Under the pieces are notes generated by a model. The model saw only the letters and a program-made list of their open reading frames with translations. It was not told the origin of the DNA and ran no database searches. Made by a program: the position numbers and the translations under genes. A DNA stretch of 44,824 nucleotides from Nitrospira sp. LK70 (GTDB lineage Bacteria > Nitrospirota > Nitrospiria > Nitrospirales > Nitrospiraceae), in the NCBI GenBank assembly GCA_011090425.1, contig PHGD01000023.1, positions 1-44,824 of the forward strand, read 5' to 3'. Shown here piece by piece: positions 31,730-39,932 of this stretch (the stretch's first letter is position 1; the number at the start of each line of letters is the position of its first letter).

Positions 31730-31969
31730 TCACAGAGCTGCGATGGCGTCCTTGATTGTCTTGGCGACTTTCGTCCGGATACTCGTGTCGTGAGGCAAGT
31801 CGATCATGTCGTCTTCCGGCACAGTGATAAATTTACGATTTGAACCTTTCGTCAGCGAAATCAAGAACATGCTGTTCGAGGGTGTGACAGGAATCACGAC
31901 TTGGATGGCCCCGTCAATTTCCTGTACCACTTCCAGAAATTTTTGTTTCCCTTCCTCCATCTCATCCAT
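31730..31969 (-). CDS. Small conserved hypothetical protein
   Basis: A 79-residue soluble protein (begins MDEMEEGKQKFLEVV, contains VVIPVTPSNSMFLISLTKG and a helical end). It lies 44 bases upstream of the MBL-like gene on the same strand, behind a GAGGAGA element, and is probably the first gene of the operon. No family recognised. Confidence 0.65.
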   Translation of the reverse strand: MDEMEEGKQKFLEVVQEIDGAIQVVIPVTPSNSMFLISLTKGSNRKFITVPEDDMIDLPHDTSIRTKVAKTIKDAIAAL

Positions 31970-32132
31970 CGCTTCTTTGTCTCCTCACCATTTCATTCCT
32001 CCACTCCCCGCAGGTCGATAGGCGAGGTTTCTCCCCTGGGCGCATCGACCTAGCACCGACCTCATCTTCATACTGCAATCAATTCCCGCGTGCGCGGGCG
32101 GCGAGCAAGGAGAAATCTCGGCTGTCGACCTG

Positions 32133-32663
32133 TTACATCCTATTTTCGCTCGCCAACAGCTTCTCAACCTCTGCAACAATCACGTCGGCTCCCGCCAAGT
32201 CCATATTGCCGACTCGCTGCCAGCGGATGACTCCATTTTGGTCGATCACGTACACATTTGGGATAAACTTTCCCCCACCGTATAGTTTATCCGTCACCTT
32301 CGCTGGATCTAAAAGGTAGGGATACGTGATCTTGACCGGGAAACCAGATAAGAATTCTCCGACCTCCCGTTTCGCATTGCCCGATGAATTGACGCCCAAC
32401 ACCGCCACGTTCCTGCCTTGCGTAGACTCATGGACCTTCTGCAAGGCGGTCCCCTGTATCATGCAAGGCTCACAGATGTGAAAGAGTCCCAGCACCACAA
32501 CTTTACCTTTATAGGACTGGAGCGATACGGTTTCACCGGTGATAGCAGTAAGGGCAAAGGATGGGGCATTCTCTCCCACCTTGAATAGTCCCGCCGCGGA
32601 AACCGGTGCCGTAGACAGTACTGAGAAGACCAGCAAGCCGAACGCCAGTATCAGTCGTCTCAT
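32133..32663 (-). CDS. Periplasmic TlpA/peroxiredoxin-like thiol-disulfide protein
   Basis: A 176-residue exported thioredoxin-fold protein. The signal peptide ends near VSA-AG. The fold begins VGENAPSFALTAITGE and the active site is CEPC (C64, C67) in FHICEPCMIQG; FIPNVYVIDQNG holds the cis-proline region. TlpA/ResA-like proteins reduce disulfides in the periplasm, for example during cytochrome c maturation. The start at ATG 32663 has GAGGAGG five bases upstream; eight codons of frame before it are ignored. Confidence 0.87.
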   Translation of the reverse strand: MRRLILAFGLLVFSVLSTAPVSAAGLFKVGENAPSFALTAITGETVSLQSYKGKVVVLGLFHICEPCMIQGTALQKVHESTQGRNVAVLGVNSSGNAKREVGEFLSGFPVKITYPYLLDPAKVTDKLYGGGKFIPNVYVIDQNGVIRWQRVGNMDLAGADVIVAEVEKLLASENRM

Positions 32664-32822
32664 CACGACCTCCTCTTCAACGAACACTCATGATCTCCCA
32701 AACGCTCGACCATGATGCTCGTCGTCATAGTACAACCGTTACCGCTGCTCGAACAATCAGCCGTTGGATGTAGCATCCTACCATGGCAATTTTTTGAGCA
32801 GCAACCGTAGGCAGAGGGAAAA

Positions 32823-33176
32823 CTAATCTTCGGCAGGGCCTTCACGCTGGTTCAACATATCCTCGAGTTGTTCCTTGGTCCTGCCCCCAAATCGAACGAA
32901 CTCGAGTCCAAATCGATCATCATTCTTCCAGCGGACGACGGCACGGGTGATGACAATCGGGGGCCTAGCCTCAGGAGCTTGTACACGGAGACTCAGACCG
33001 GCTCCGATAGGGGGCTGCGCATGACTCTGGATTTCACATCCGGCAATCGTGAGATTGGTCACCGTTCCATGGCCTGATCCCTCATCCCCCGTGAAGAAAG
33101 CGGGATAGTCGACCGGCACTCGACGTCTACCTCGTGGCTGCAGCGCGTTCTTGTCGTCTTTCTCTGGAGGCGTCAT
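32823..33176 (-). CDS. PilZ domain protein
   Basis: A 117-residue stand-alone PilZ domain that should bind cyclic di-GMP. Both binding motifs are visible: the RGRRR cluster (15-19) and NLTIAG (41-46), a variant of the (D/N)xSxxG motif with Thr for Ser. The remaining strands (LSLRVQAPEARPPIVITRAV, RFGLEFV) fit the barrel. No output domain is present, so it likely acts as an adaptor. It lies 20 bases downstream of purF on the same strand. Confidence 0.85.
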   Translation of the reverse strand: MTPPEKDDKNALQPRGRRRVPVDYPAFFTGDEGSGHGTVTNLTIAGCEIQSHAQPPIGAGLSLRVQAPEARPPIVITRAVVRWKNDDRFGLEFVRFGGRTKEQLEDMLNQREGPAED

Positions 33177-33196
33177 GCCTTCCGCACAGAAATCAC

Positions 33197-34627
33197 TCAG
33201 TGCGCTGATTCAAACAAGCCTAGCTGAAGCTCTTCTGCGCGGGTAAATGGGATGGGATAGCGCTCGGTAAAACAGGCCGTACAGTATTGACCGGGCGTCC
33301 TTGGAGCGGATTTCAACATGCCGTCAAGGCTGAGATACGCCAAACTATCGGCGGTGATGTACTTGCGGATCTCTTCCGTTGAGTGATCCGAGGCGATCAG
33401 CTCTTTTTTTGTCGGTGTGTCGATTCCGTAAAAGCAGGGCGAGATGATCGGCGGTGAGCTGATCCGCATGTGGACTTCTTTCGCCCCCGCCTGTCGGATC
33501 ATCTTGACGATCTTGCGGCTCGTCGTGCCACGAACCAACGAATCGTCGACGACGACCACCCGTTTCCCATCCAACAATTCGGGCACTGCATTCAGCTTCA
33601 CCTTGACACCGAAGTGGCGAATCGATTGTTCCGGCTCAATGAAGGTCCGCCCGACATAGTGGTTGCGGATCAACCCTGTTTCAAACCGGATTCCCGCCCC
33701 TTCGGAATAGCCGAGCGCGGCCGGCACACCGGAGTCGGGAACGGGAATAACGACATCTGCCGGTACCCACGACTCCTCAGCTAACTGCCTTCCTAGCGCC
33801 TTGCGCGTAGCATAGACGGCATTCGCCCCAAAGATTCGACTGTCAGGCCTGGAAAAATAGACATACTCGAACACACACATGGCCGGGTCCTTCTTCGGAA
33901 ACGGATGGTGGCTGTCGAACCCTTGATCGCTGATGACGATCAGCTCGCCCGGCTCCACCTCTCGAACATACTCGGCATCGAGCAAGTCAAACGCACAGGT
34001 CTCGGACGCCACAATCCAACTGCTGCGCAGGCGTCCGATGCACAGGGGTCTGAGGCCGTAGGGATCACGAGCGGCGATAAGACCGTTGTCGGTCATCAAC
34101 ACCACCGAGAATGCGCCTCGTACCTGACTCAAAGCATCGATGATCCGCGCGAGAAAAGAGTTTGCGCGCGAGTGTGCGATGAGGTGGATAATGACCTCGC
34201 TGTCGGATGTGGACTGGAAGATCGCCCCATAGGCTTCCAATTCGTACCGGAGCATCTGAGCATTGATGAGATTGCCGTTGTGAGCCAACGCCAAATTCCC
34301 GAGTGCGAAATTCACGGTCAACGGCTGAACATTCTTCAAATCGTGGCCACCGGTAGTGGAGTAACGATTGTGACCGATGGCCATATGGCCGGGCAATTTC
34401 TCCAGCACCGATTTGTGAAAAATGTCGGCGACCAGGCCCATGCCTTTCTGCATGAAGAATTGGTCGCCGTCTCCCGCTACAATCCCGGACGCCTCTTGCC
34501 CACGGTGCTGCAGCGCGTACAGTCCAAGGTACGTCAGATTAGCGGCTTCTTCATGGCCATAGACACCGAACACAGCACATTCGTCGTGAAATTTATCGGA
34601 CGAGGCGATCGGCAGTTCTTTGTTCAT
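33197..34627 (-). CDS. purF: Amidophosphoribosyltransferase
   Basis: PurF makes 5-phosphoribosylamine from PRPP and glutamine, the first committed step of purine synthesis. A 16-residue propeptide precedes the nucleophile Cys17 ([14 protein letters not shown]), so it is the self-processing Bacillus type. The phosphoribosyl motif [16 protein letters not shown] is present. Cysteines in MCVFEY, ISPCFYG and YCTACF give the four ligands of a 4Fe-4S cluster. The length (476) is usual. It follows purL by 21 bases. Confidence 0.97.
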   Translation of the reverse strand: MNKELPIASSDKFHDECAVFGVYGHEEAANLTYLGLYALQHRGQEASGIVAGDGDQFFMQKGMGLVADIFHKSVLEKLPGHMAIGHNRYSTTGGHDLKNVQPLTVNFALGNLALAHNGNLINAQMLRYELEAYGAIFQSTSDSEVIIHLIAHSRANSFLARIIDALSQVRGAFSVVLMTDNGLIAARDPYGLRPLCIGRLRSSWIVASETCAFDLLDAEYVREVEPGELIVISDQGFDSHHPFPKKDPAMCVFEYVYFSRPDSRIFGANAVYATRKALGRQLAEESWVPADVVIPVPDSGVPAALGYSEGAGIRFETGLIRNHYVGRTFIEPEQSIRHFGVKVKLNAVPELLDGKRVVVVDDSLVRGTTSRKIVKMIRQAGAKEVHMRISSPPIISPCFYGIDTPTKKELIASDHSTEEIRKYITADSLAYLSLDGMLKSAPRTPGQYCTACFTERYPIPFTRAEELQLGLFESAH

Positions 34628-34648
34628 GATTCTTCGCAGTCCACAAAA

Positions 34649-36898
34649 CTAGACTTGATTCAGCGCTCGCTCCAAAGAAGAAACCCAGCGATCGTGCAAC
34701 ATCGCCACCGGTTGATCGATCGCCGGTTCTGTCGAACCCTCATCTCCCACGGACACGATCAGCCGTCCGCCGGTGACGGTCCCCATTATTTCAATCGGGA
34801 CACCGAAACGCCTCGCATGATCGACAATGGGCTGACGATGGGCAGGCTTTGCAGAAACCACCACCCTCGACTGACTTTCGCCGAAAAGAACGGCGTCTTT
34901 TCGAAGCCGGCCTCTGGGCAATCTTACCACAGCACCCAGGGCCCGATCGGGTCCGGAGATACAGCTTTCCGTCAATGCAACGGCGACACCACCTTCCGAG
35001 CAATCGTGCGCGGACTGCAGCAGCCTATCGCGAATCAGTAATAGCAGACAATCATGGAGAGCCTTTTCCGCATTCAGACTCAAATAAGGCGGCGATCCCT
35101 GTTCGCGAGCATGAACGACCTTGAGATACTCCGATCCACCCAAATCCTCGCGTGAGGAGCCCAATAGGATAATATCGTCGCCTTCCTGCTTAAACCACTG
35201 GGTCATCGACCGTTCAACGTCATCGATCAGCCCGACCATGCCCAGCATGGGGGTTGGGTAAATAGAGAGTCCATTGGTCTCGTTGTAAAAGCTGACATTC
35301 CCGCTCACGATGGGGATTTGAAAATGCTCGCAGGCATCTTTCATCCCTTCGATTGCCATGATGAACTGCCACATGATATCGGGCCGCTCCGGGTTGCCGA
35401 AATTGAGGCAATCCGTCAGACCGATCGGCACGGCACCGGAACAGACAAGATTTCGTGCCGCCTCGGCTACGGCCAACCGGGCTCCTTCATAGGGATTCAA
35501 CAGGCAATAGCGGCTATTGCAATCCACCGTCATCGCCACAGCCTTCTTCGTGCCCTTGATGCGCACCACCGCTGCATCAGACCCCGGTCGTACCGTGGTG
35601 TTCGTCCTCACCATGTGATCGTATTGCTCGTACACCCATCGCTTGCTGGCGATCGTCGGCGACTCCAGCAAGGTCAGCAACGCTACATTCGCATCTTTCA
35701 CATCGGAAATGACGTCGTAGTTCAGGTTCGTCAGCATATCTTGATAGGCCGGCGGCTGGTAGGGCCGTTCATATCGAGGCCCGTCGTCAGCCAAGGCCTT
35801 CGCCGGAATCTCTGCGACAACCTTTCCCTGATCCAGGACACGCAAGATACCATCGGCCGTCACTTTCCCGACCACGGCAACGTCCAGATCCCACTTCCGG
35901 CAAATCTCGATGCATTCGTCTTCCTTGCCGGCTTTCGCCACCATCAACATACGCTCTTGAGATTCAGACAACATGATCTCATAGGGCGTCATGCCACCTT
36001 CACGCCGAGGTACGACGGTGATATCCAAATCGATCCCGTTGCCGGCGCGGGAAGCCATTTCGCAAGAAGAGCTCGTTAGCCCTGCAGCGCCCATATCTTG
36101 AATCCCGACTAGTAGATCGCGTTCCATCAGCTCAAGACAGGCTTCCAGCAGCAATTTCTCCGTAAAGGGGTCACCAACTTGGACGGTCGGCCGCTTCTGT
36201 TCCGATTGATCATCGAACGAATCGGAAGCCATCGTCGCCCCATGAATCCCGTCGCGACCTGTCTTTGAGCCGAAATAGATCACGGGATTCCCGACGCCGG
36301 CAGCCGTGCCACGGAATATCTTGTCATGACGAGCAAGACCGAGACAAAACACATTGACCAGCGGATTGAGGGCATAAATGTCATTGAAGACGATCTCGCC
36401 TCCTATGGTCGGAACTCCCATGCAGTTGCCGTAGCCAGCAATGCCGGAGACGACCCCTTTCATGAGATGGCGATTCTTGGGCGAGTGCAATTCTCCAAAT
36501 CGCAGCGAATCGAGCAGCGCGATCGGCCTCGCCCCCATGGTAAAGATGTCGCGCAAAATTCCACCGACTCCCGTGGCAGCGCCCTGATAGGGCTCGATGA
36601 ACGACGGATGGTTGTGTGACTCCATTTTGAAGACCACGCACAGCCCGTCGCCGATATCGACTGCCCCCGCATTTTCGCCCGGCCCTTGCACGACAAGAGG
36701 CCCGGTCGTCGGCAGTTTCTTCAGGTGCACACGCGAACTCTTGTAGGAACAGTGCTCGGACCACATCACAGAGAACATGCCGAGCTCCGTCAGGTTGGGC
36801 TCACGCCCCAGGATGTCGACAATTTTTTGGTATTCATCACCCGTCAGATTGTGCTGGGCGATGAGGTCCTTGGTGATGAGCGGCATACTGGCCTGCAT
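34649..36898 (-). CDS. purL: Phosphoribosylformylglycinamidine synthase subunit PurL
   Basis: The small PurL form (749 residues) that makes FGAM from FGAR with ATP, using ammonia delivered by PurQ with PurS. Signatures: [32 protein letters not shown] in its parts, [15 protein letters not shown], and [14 protein letters not shown]. PurQ and PurS are not in the window. A second ATG at codon 5 is a possible start. PurF follows directly on the same strand, so the two purine genes form a pair. Confidence 0.97.
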   Translation of the reverse strand: MQASMPLITKDLIAQHNLTGDEYQKIVDILGREPNLTELGMFSVMWSEHCSYKSSRVHLKKLPTTGPLVVQGPGENAGAVDIGDGLCVVFKMESHNHPSFIEPYQGAATGVGGILRDIFTMGARPIALLDSLRFGELHSPKNRHLMKGVVSGIAGYGNCMGVPTIGGEIVFNDIYALNPLVNVFCLGLARHDKIFRGTAAGVGNPVIYFGSKTGRDGIHGATMASDSFDDQSEQKRPTVQVGDPFTEKLLLEACLELMERDLLVGIQDMGAAGLTSSSCEMASRAGNGIDLDITVVPRREGGMTPYEIMLSESQERMLMVAKAGKEDECIEICRKWDLDVAVVGKVTADGILRVLDQGKVVAEIPAKALADDGPRYERPYQPPAYQDMLTNLNYDVISDVKDANVALLTLLESPTIASKRWVYEQYDHMVRTNTTVRPGSDAAVVRIKGTKKAVAMTVDCNSRYCLLNPYEGARLAVAEAARNLVCSGAVPIGLTDCLNFGNPERPDIMWQFIMAIEGMKDACEHFQIPIVSGNVSFYNETNGLSIYPTPMLGMVGLIDDVERSMTQWFKQEGDDIILLGSSREDLGGSEYLKVVHAREQGSPPYLSLNAEKALHDCLLLLIRDRLLQSAHDCSEGGVAVALTESCISGPDRALGAVVRLPRGRLRKDAVLFGESQSRVVVSAKPAHRQPIVDHARRFGVPIEIMGTVTGGRLIVSVGDEGSTEPAIDQPVAMLHDRWVSSLERALNQV

Positions 36899-37007
36899 TA
36901 CGACGTCGCGGTCACAGCGATAAAGACTTCCACGGGATATTCCGAACCTATAGACTGTTGAGCGTCAGAAGACACATACCGCAGTCGCAAACGTTGCGCA
37001 GCATGAC

Positions 37008-37037
37008 CGGCGAGGCGCAAGATCTCGCGCCTCGCCG
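37008..37037. terminator. Perfect GC-rich hairpin past the small secreted protein gene
   Basis: CGGCGAGGCGC (37008-37018) pairs perfectly with GCGCCTCGCCG (37027-37037) over an 8-base loop. It is 35 bases past the stop of the minus-strand gene at 37072 and before purL. There is no T-run on either side, so it may be a Rho-independent-like block, an mRNA-stabilising hairpin or a dispersed palindrome. Confidence 0.45.
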
Positions 37038-37071
37038 CTGAGTTGACTTGAGATAGTAAAACCCAGTTTTT

Positions 37072-37410
37072 CTACTGTACTTCCACCTTAATGGATGATT
37101 CAGCGGCTAAGGTTTCGTGATCCTTATCTGCCGCCACGAGCTTAATCTCACGGGTCCCGGGTGGCATTCCCTTGACCGTCCCTTTCCATCCCTTCTGATA
37201 TTCCCCATCTACGAAACAATGGACATGCGTCGCCTTGCTACCCTTTGTGAGTTCATACTTGACTTCAACATCACCGCCCTTCAAGACAGCCCCCTGTGCC
37301 GGACTGACTATCTTTACCTGACTGCCGTCATCTTCCGCAGCCCAAACATTGACACCAGCACCCAAGGTCAACAGACCAACCGCCGCTAACACTGCTCCTA
37401 CACGTCTCAT
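37072..37410 (-). CDS. Small secreted Ig-like protein, hypothetical
   Basis: A 112-residue protein with signal peptide (RRVGAVLAAVGLLTLGAG, cleavage near VWA-AE). The mature part of about 88 residues looks like a single beta-sandwich: VKIVSPAQGAVLKGGDVEVKY, then HVHCFVDGEYQKGW and TREIKLVAADKDHETL. The HVHCFVDG segment with two His and one Cys could bind metal, which is speculation. The start at ATG 37410 is set by GAGGAGGG five bases upstream. It stands between the CDF transporter and purL. Confidence 0.78.
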   Translation of the reverse strand: MRRVGAVLAAVGLLTLGAGVNVWAAEDDGSQVKIVSPAQGAVLKGGDVEVKYELTKGSKATHVHCFVDGEYQKGWKGTVKGMPPGTREIKLVAADKDHETLAAESSIKVEVQ

Positions 37411-37503
37411 CGCGACCCTCCTCATTTGTATGAAAGAAAAGAAATGTAAGGCTGATGTGCACCAACTGCCACAACACTTTACCGCGACCACTTTCAATCT
37501 TCA

Positions 37504-37600
37504 ACTTGTGATTCCCCATAGCTTGTTACGGCGTTCAGCTCTGTTTCCGAGAAGTCTTCGAAACTATGTTCTGTGATACCCCGCAGCAAGCTGCGGGGAG
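37504..37600. repeat. Two REP-like palindromic elements
   Basis: CCCCGCAG (37578-37585) pairs perfectly with CTGCGGGG (37590-37597) across CAAG. A degenerate copy, starting with the same TGTGAT flank, lies at 37504-37535 (TGTGATTCCCCATAGCTTGT). Paired palindromes of this kind are typical of REP/BIME-type dispersed repeats. They lie 3' to the CDF gene and could also help end its message. Confidence 0.45.
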
Positions 37601-37669
37601 CTTCATTGAGTGGCAAGGACCATGATGATGAAGCGGAAACGAACTGGCAATCTGAGCGTTCTGTAATAC

Positions 37670-38608
37670 TTAATGATGGTGCGCGAAGGTATGTGTTTCG
37701 TGGTGGTGTCCGGTCAGCTTCCGAAGGTCGCAGTGGATGTCGTCGGGATCGCAGCACTCGGTTTCCAATTGAATGGTCATGTGTTTGATTCCAAAATCCG
37801 TCGTGATCCGGTTCTGGATCAGCTGCAGCAACTCCAGCGGGGTGCGATGATGTTCGATCATGACGTGGCTGGTGAGCATGACCAACCGAGGTTCGACCGC
37901 CCAAATGTGCAGATCATGGACATTCTTCACGCCTGGGATGGCTTCCATCGTGGCTGCGACATGCGTCGCGCTAATTCCCGGCGGCGTTGATTCCAGTAAG
38001 ACCTCCATCGACTCTTTGAAGATCGGCCAGGCTCCTCGAACAATCGCACCGACCACCAGCAAGCTCACGAACGGATCCAGGACTGTCCAGCCTGTCAGAA
38101 AAATCGCTGCACCGCTGACAATGACACCGAGCGAGACCCACGCATCTCCCACCATGTGCCAGAATGCGCTTCGAATGTTCAGATCGTCTTTCGCTCCCTG
38201 TTGGAGCAACAGGGCAATCCCGAGATTGGCCACGAAACTGACGGTCGCGACAGCCATCACCCATCCACCGTCGATGGGAACCGGCTCCAGGAGTCGTGTC
38301 ACGCCGACGAGCGCGATGCCGAATGCGGTCAACAAGAGGATGAAACTGTTGAGAAAGGCCGCGATGATGCCGGCGCGATGGTAACCAAAAGTCCGAGTTT
38401 CCGATGCTGGCCGGGCGGTGAGGAGATGGGCATAGAGGGCGAGGAAGAGCGACCCTTGGTCGACGAGGTTGTGGCCTGCGTCACTCATGAGTCCGATGCT
38501 ATTGAGTAGCCAGCCTCCGACAAACTCAGCCGCAATGATCACGGCATTGATGGCCAAGGCCAGTTGGAGCCGCGATCGAAGATGTGCATACGAAGCCAAT
38601 GCCGTCAT
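37670..38608 (-). CDS. Cation diffusion facilitator (CDF) family transporter
   Basis: A heavy-metal/proton antiporter of the CzcD/ZitB type with six helices. The metal site of helix 2 is GLMSDAGHNLVD (HxxxD pattern) and of helix 5 is HMVGDAWVSLG. A cytoplasmic domain follows (VKNVHDLHIWAVEP), then a His-rich tail ending HHHETHTFAHHH. The substrate is most likely zinc or a similar divalent metal. The start is set at ATG 38608 (312 residues, the usual length). The frame is open to an ATG at 38845, which would add 79 residues of basic, unstructured sequence; I cannot exclude it. Confidence 0.88.
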   Translation of the reverse strand: MTALASYAHLRSRLQLALAINAVIIAAEFVGGWLLNSIGLMSDAGHNLVDQGSLFLALYAHLLTARPASETRTFGYHRAGIIAAFLNSFILLLTAFGIALVGVTRLLEPVPIDGGWVMAVATVSFVANLGIALLLQQGAKDDLNIRSAFWHMVGDAWVSLGVIVSGAAIFLTGWTVLDPFVSLLVVGAIVRGAWPIFKESMEVLLESTPPGISATHVAATMEAIPGVKNVHDLHIWAVEPRLVMLTSHVMIEHHRTPLELLQLIQNRITTDFGIKHMTIQLETECCDPDDIHCDLRKLTGHHHETHTFAHHH

Positions 38609-39045
38609 GAATGACAGTTTCGCACGGGAGACGCGACGCAGCAAGTCTTGCCGAAGGTTTCCATCAGGGGACAGGTTTGACGACCAACTTTTTCCGAGTA
38701 GCGACGCGGCATTTTTTCTCTCCGCATTGCCGATCCGTGTAGGCCATTTGATCCGTCGCTGCGCAAGAGCGGTCCGAGCCCGTGCCGAAAAATGTTCCGG
38801 CAATCGGGAAAGAGCCGTTGATGAGTAGACCCGCAAACTGCCCATTTTTGTTGGATCGTGGATGTTCCTATTGAACGGAAGCGATATTCATCAATGACTT
38901 GTGTTCCTGCCCGCGACCTAATCGGGGAATATTGGGTCTGGACTAGAAAGGGGTTTTGTTATGAGAAGGGAATGATCCACGGTATCGTTGTTGCTCTACC
39001 AGAGTGTGAAGACCGCTTCATAATCTGCCTCAATGAGGAACGATC
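38609..39045. other. Gap between the CDF gene and the small membrane protein gene
   Basis: It contains the possible 79-codon N-terminal extension of the CDF gene (38609-38845 minus) and a short plus-strand frame from 38858 that lacks a ribosome site. A weak minus-strand promoter (TTGATG, 18 bases, TAGGAA) lies near 38870-38899. Nothing else is seen. Confidence 0.4.
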
Positions 39046-39303
39046 ATGGCGCCCTCGCAAATCCCGGGCAGAGACACAGATCCACAATCGGTCTCCAATT
39101 TCACCCTTGCTCAAGTGACCTTGGAAGCACTGCTCATGCCCAACAGCAAGGCCGAGGAGGGGCAGTTGCGAATGATGCAGGACGGCCTGCAGGAGGAGCT
39201 GGATGATGATCCGTTGGGGCCTGCCAGAGGTATTGGGAATGGGCTGCGCCTCGGCGTCACACTGTGGAGCTTCATCGCACTCGTTGTCCTCTTGATGCGA
39301 TAA
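39046..39303 (+). CDS. Small tail-anchored membrane protein, hypothetical
   Basis: An 85-residue protein with a polar, acidic N-terminal part (LRMMQDGLQEELDDDPLG) and one C-terminal transmembrane helix (LGVTLWSFIALVVLLM) ending in Arg. The ATG has GAGGA six bases upstream. No family is recognised; the layout is that of a tail-anchored protein. Confidence 0.6.
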   Translation: MAPSQIPGRDTDPQSVSNFTLAQVTLEALLMPNSKAEEGQLRMMQDGLQEELDDDPLGPARGIGNGLRLGVTLWSFIALVVLLMR

Positions 39304-39928
39304 CCAGCCCCAATCTAGCCTCAAATCCCTTATCCCCTCAGACTGCGTGATTCTTCCCCGTCCGGATGTGTATCTCCGTTGTCTTGTGTGGTCTCAATCG
39401 CATTTTCGACATTATGATTATGCGCGTATTTGTATGCAATGGAAAGAAAGAGTCGCTTTCAAAGGGGCGGAAGCCTTTTGAAAGAGCGAATGAATGGTAC
39501 GCATGGGGCAAGGGAATTTTGATGGATGTGCGATGAATCATTCGAAACGGAACGACCTGCGATGAAGCAGATGGTGTTCTCAAGAGTTCTGTCGCTTTGT
39601 GCGGTTGTGTCTATCTTGGGGTCTACTGATCAGCCTCTCAATAGATCCATGATGAGGTGGGTCAGCTGTCACGAGTAATTGACGGACAGAGGACCGTCTC
39701 GACCTCTAGGTTAAGATGCAGTCGAGGTGATGTTCCCCATCTCATACACCGATGAAATATATATATACTTCAGGCACTTCCCGGCTCCTTTGCTTGACTC
39801 GCCTCCAATCGTTTGTTATAAGCCTTCCGTATATACGAGGGAGTGTTGGAGAGGTGTATGAAGGGAGAGTATGGCAAGATGTCGGTTTTTCGCCCCTCTC
39901 AGTGCTGTCGTGCAAGCTTTAAAGATCC
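39304..39928. other. Long region upstream of the shc operon
   Basis: It holds a candidate promoter (39794-39822), a 24-codon leader frame touching the shc start (39858-39932), and a short frame 39562-39678 that codes for a 38-residue signal-peptide-like sequence (begins MKQMVFSRVLSLCAVVSILG) with no good ribosome site. The rest is AT-richer than its surroundings and shows no gene. Confidence 0.5.
39794..39822 (+). promoter_or_regulatory. Sigma-70-type promoter of the shc-hpnG-mla operon
   Basis: TTGACT (39794-39799), exactly 17 bases, then TATAAG (39817-39822). The predicted start is near 39829, giving a leader of about 100 bases before shc that includes the small leader frame. Confidence 0.65.
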
Positions 39929-39932
39929 ATGA
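39858..39932 (+). CDS. Possible leader peptide (24 residues) overlapping the shc start
   Basis: ATG at 39858 preceded by GGAGAGG, 24 codons (begins MKGEYGKMSVFR, ends FKDP), and a TGA that overlaps the shc ATG as ATGA. The shc start itself has no ribosome site, so ribosomes ending this frame may restart at shc. Too short for homology; it could also be chance. Confidence 0.4.
   Translation: MKGEYGKMSVFRPSQCCRASFKDP

Noticed and set aside
33905..35041. 378-codon plus-strand frame across purF and purL
   Set aside because: It runs antisense through two clear purine genes and their gap; no own ribosome site or homology.
38858..39118. 86-codon plus-strand frame
   Set aside because: No ribosome site and it overlaps the better supported small membrane protein gene at 39046.
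39338..39583. 81-codon minus-strand frame upstream of shc
   Set aside because: No ribosome site, no domain, in an AT-richer region where random frames are expected.
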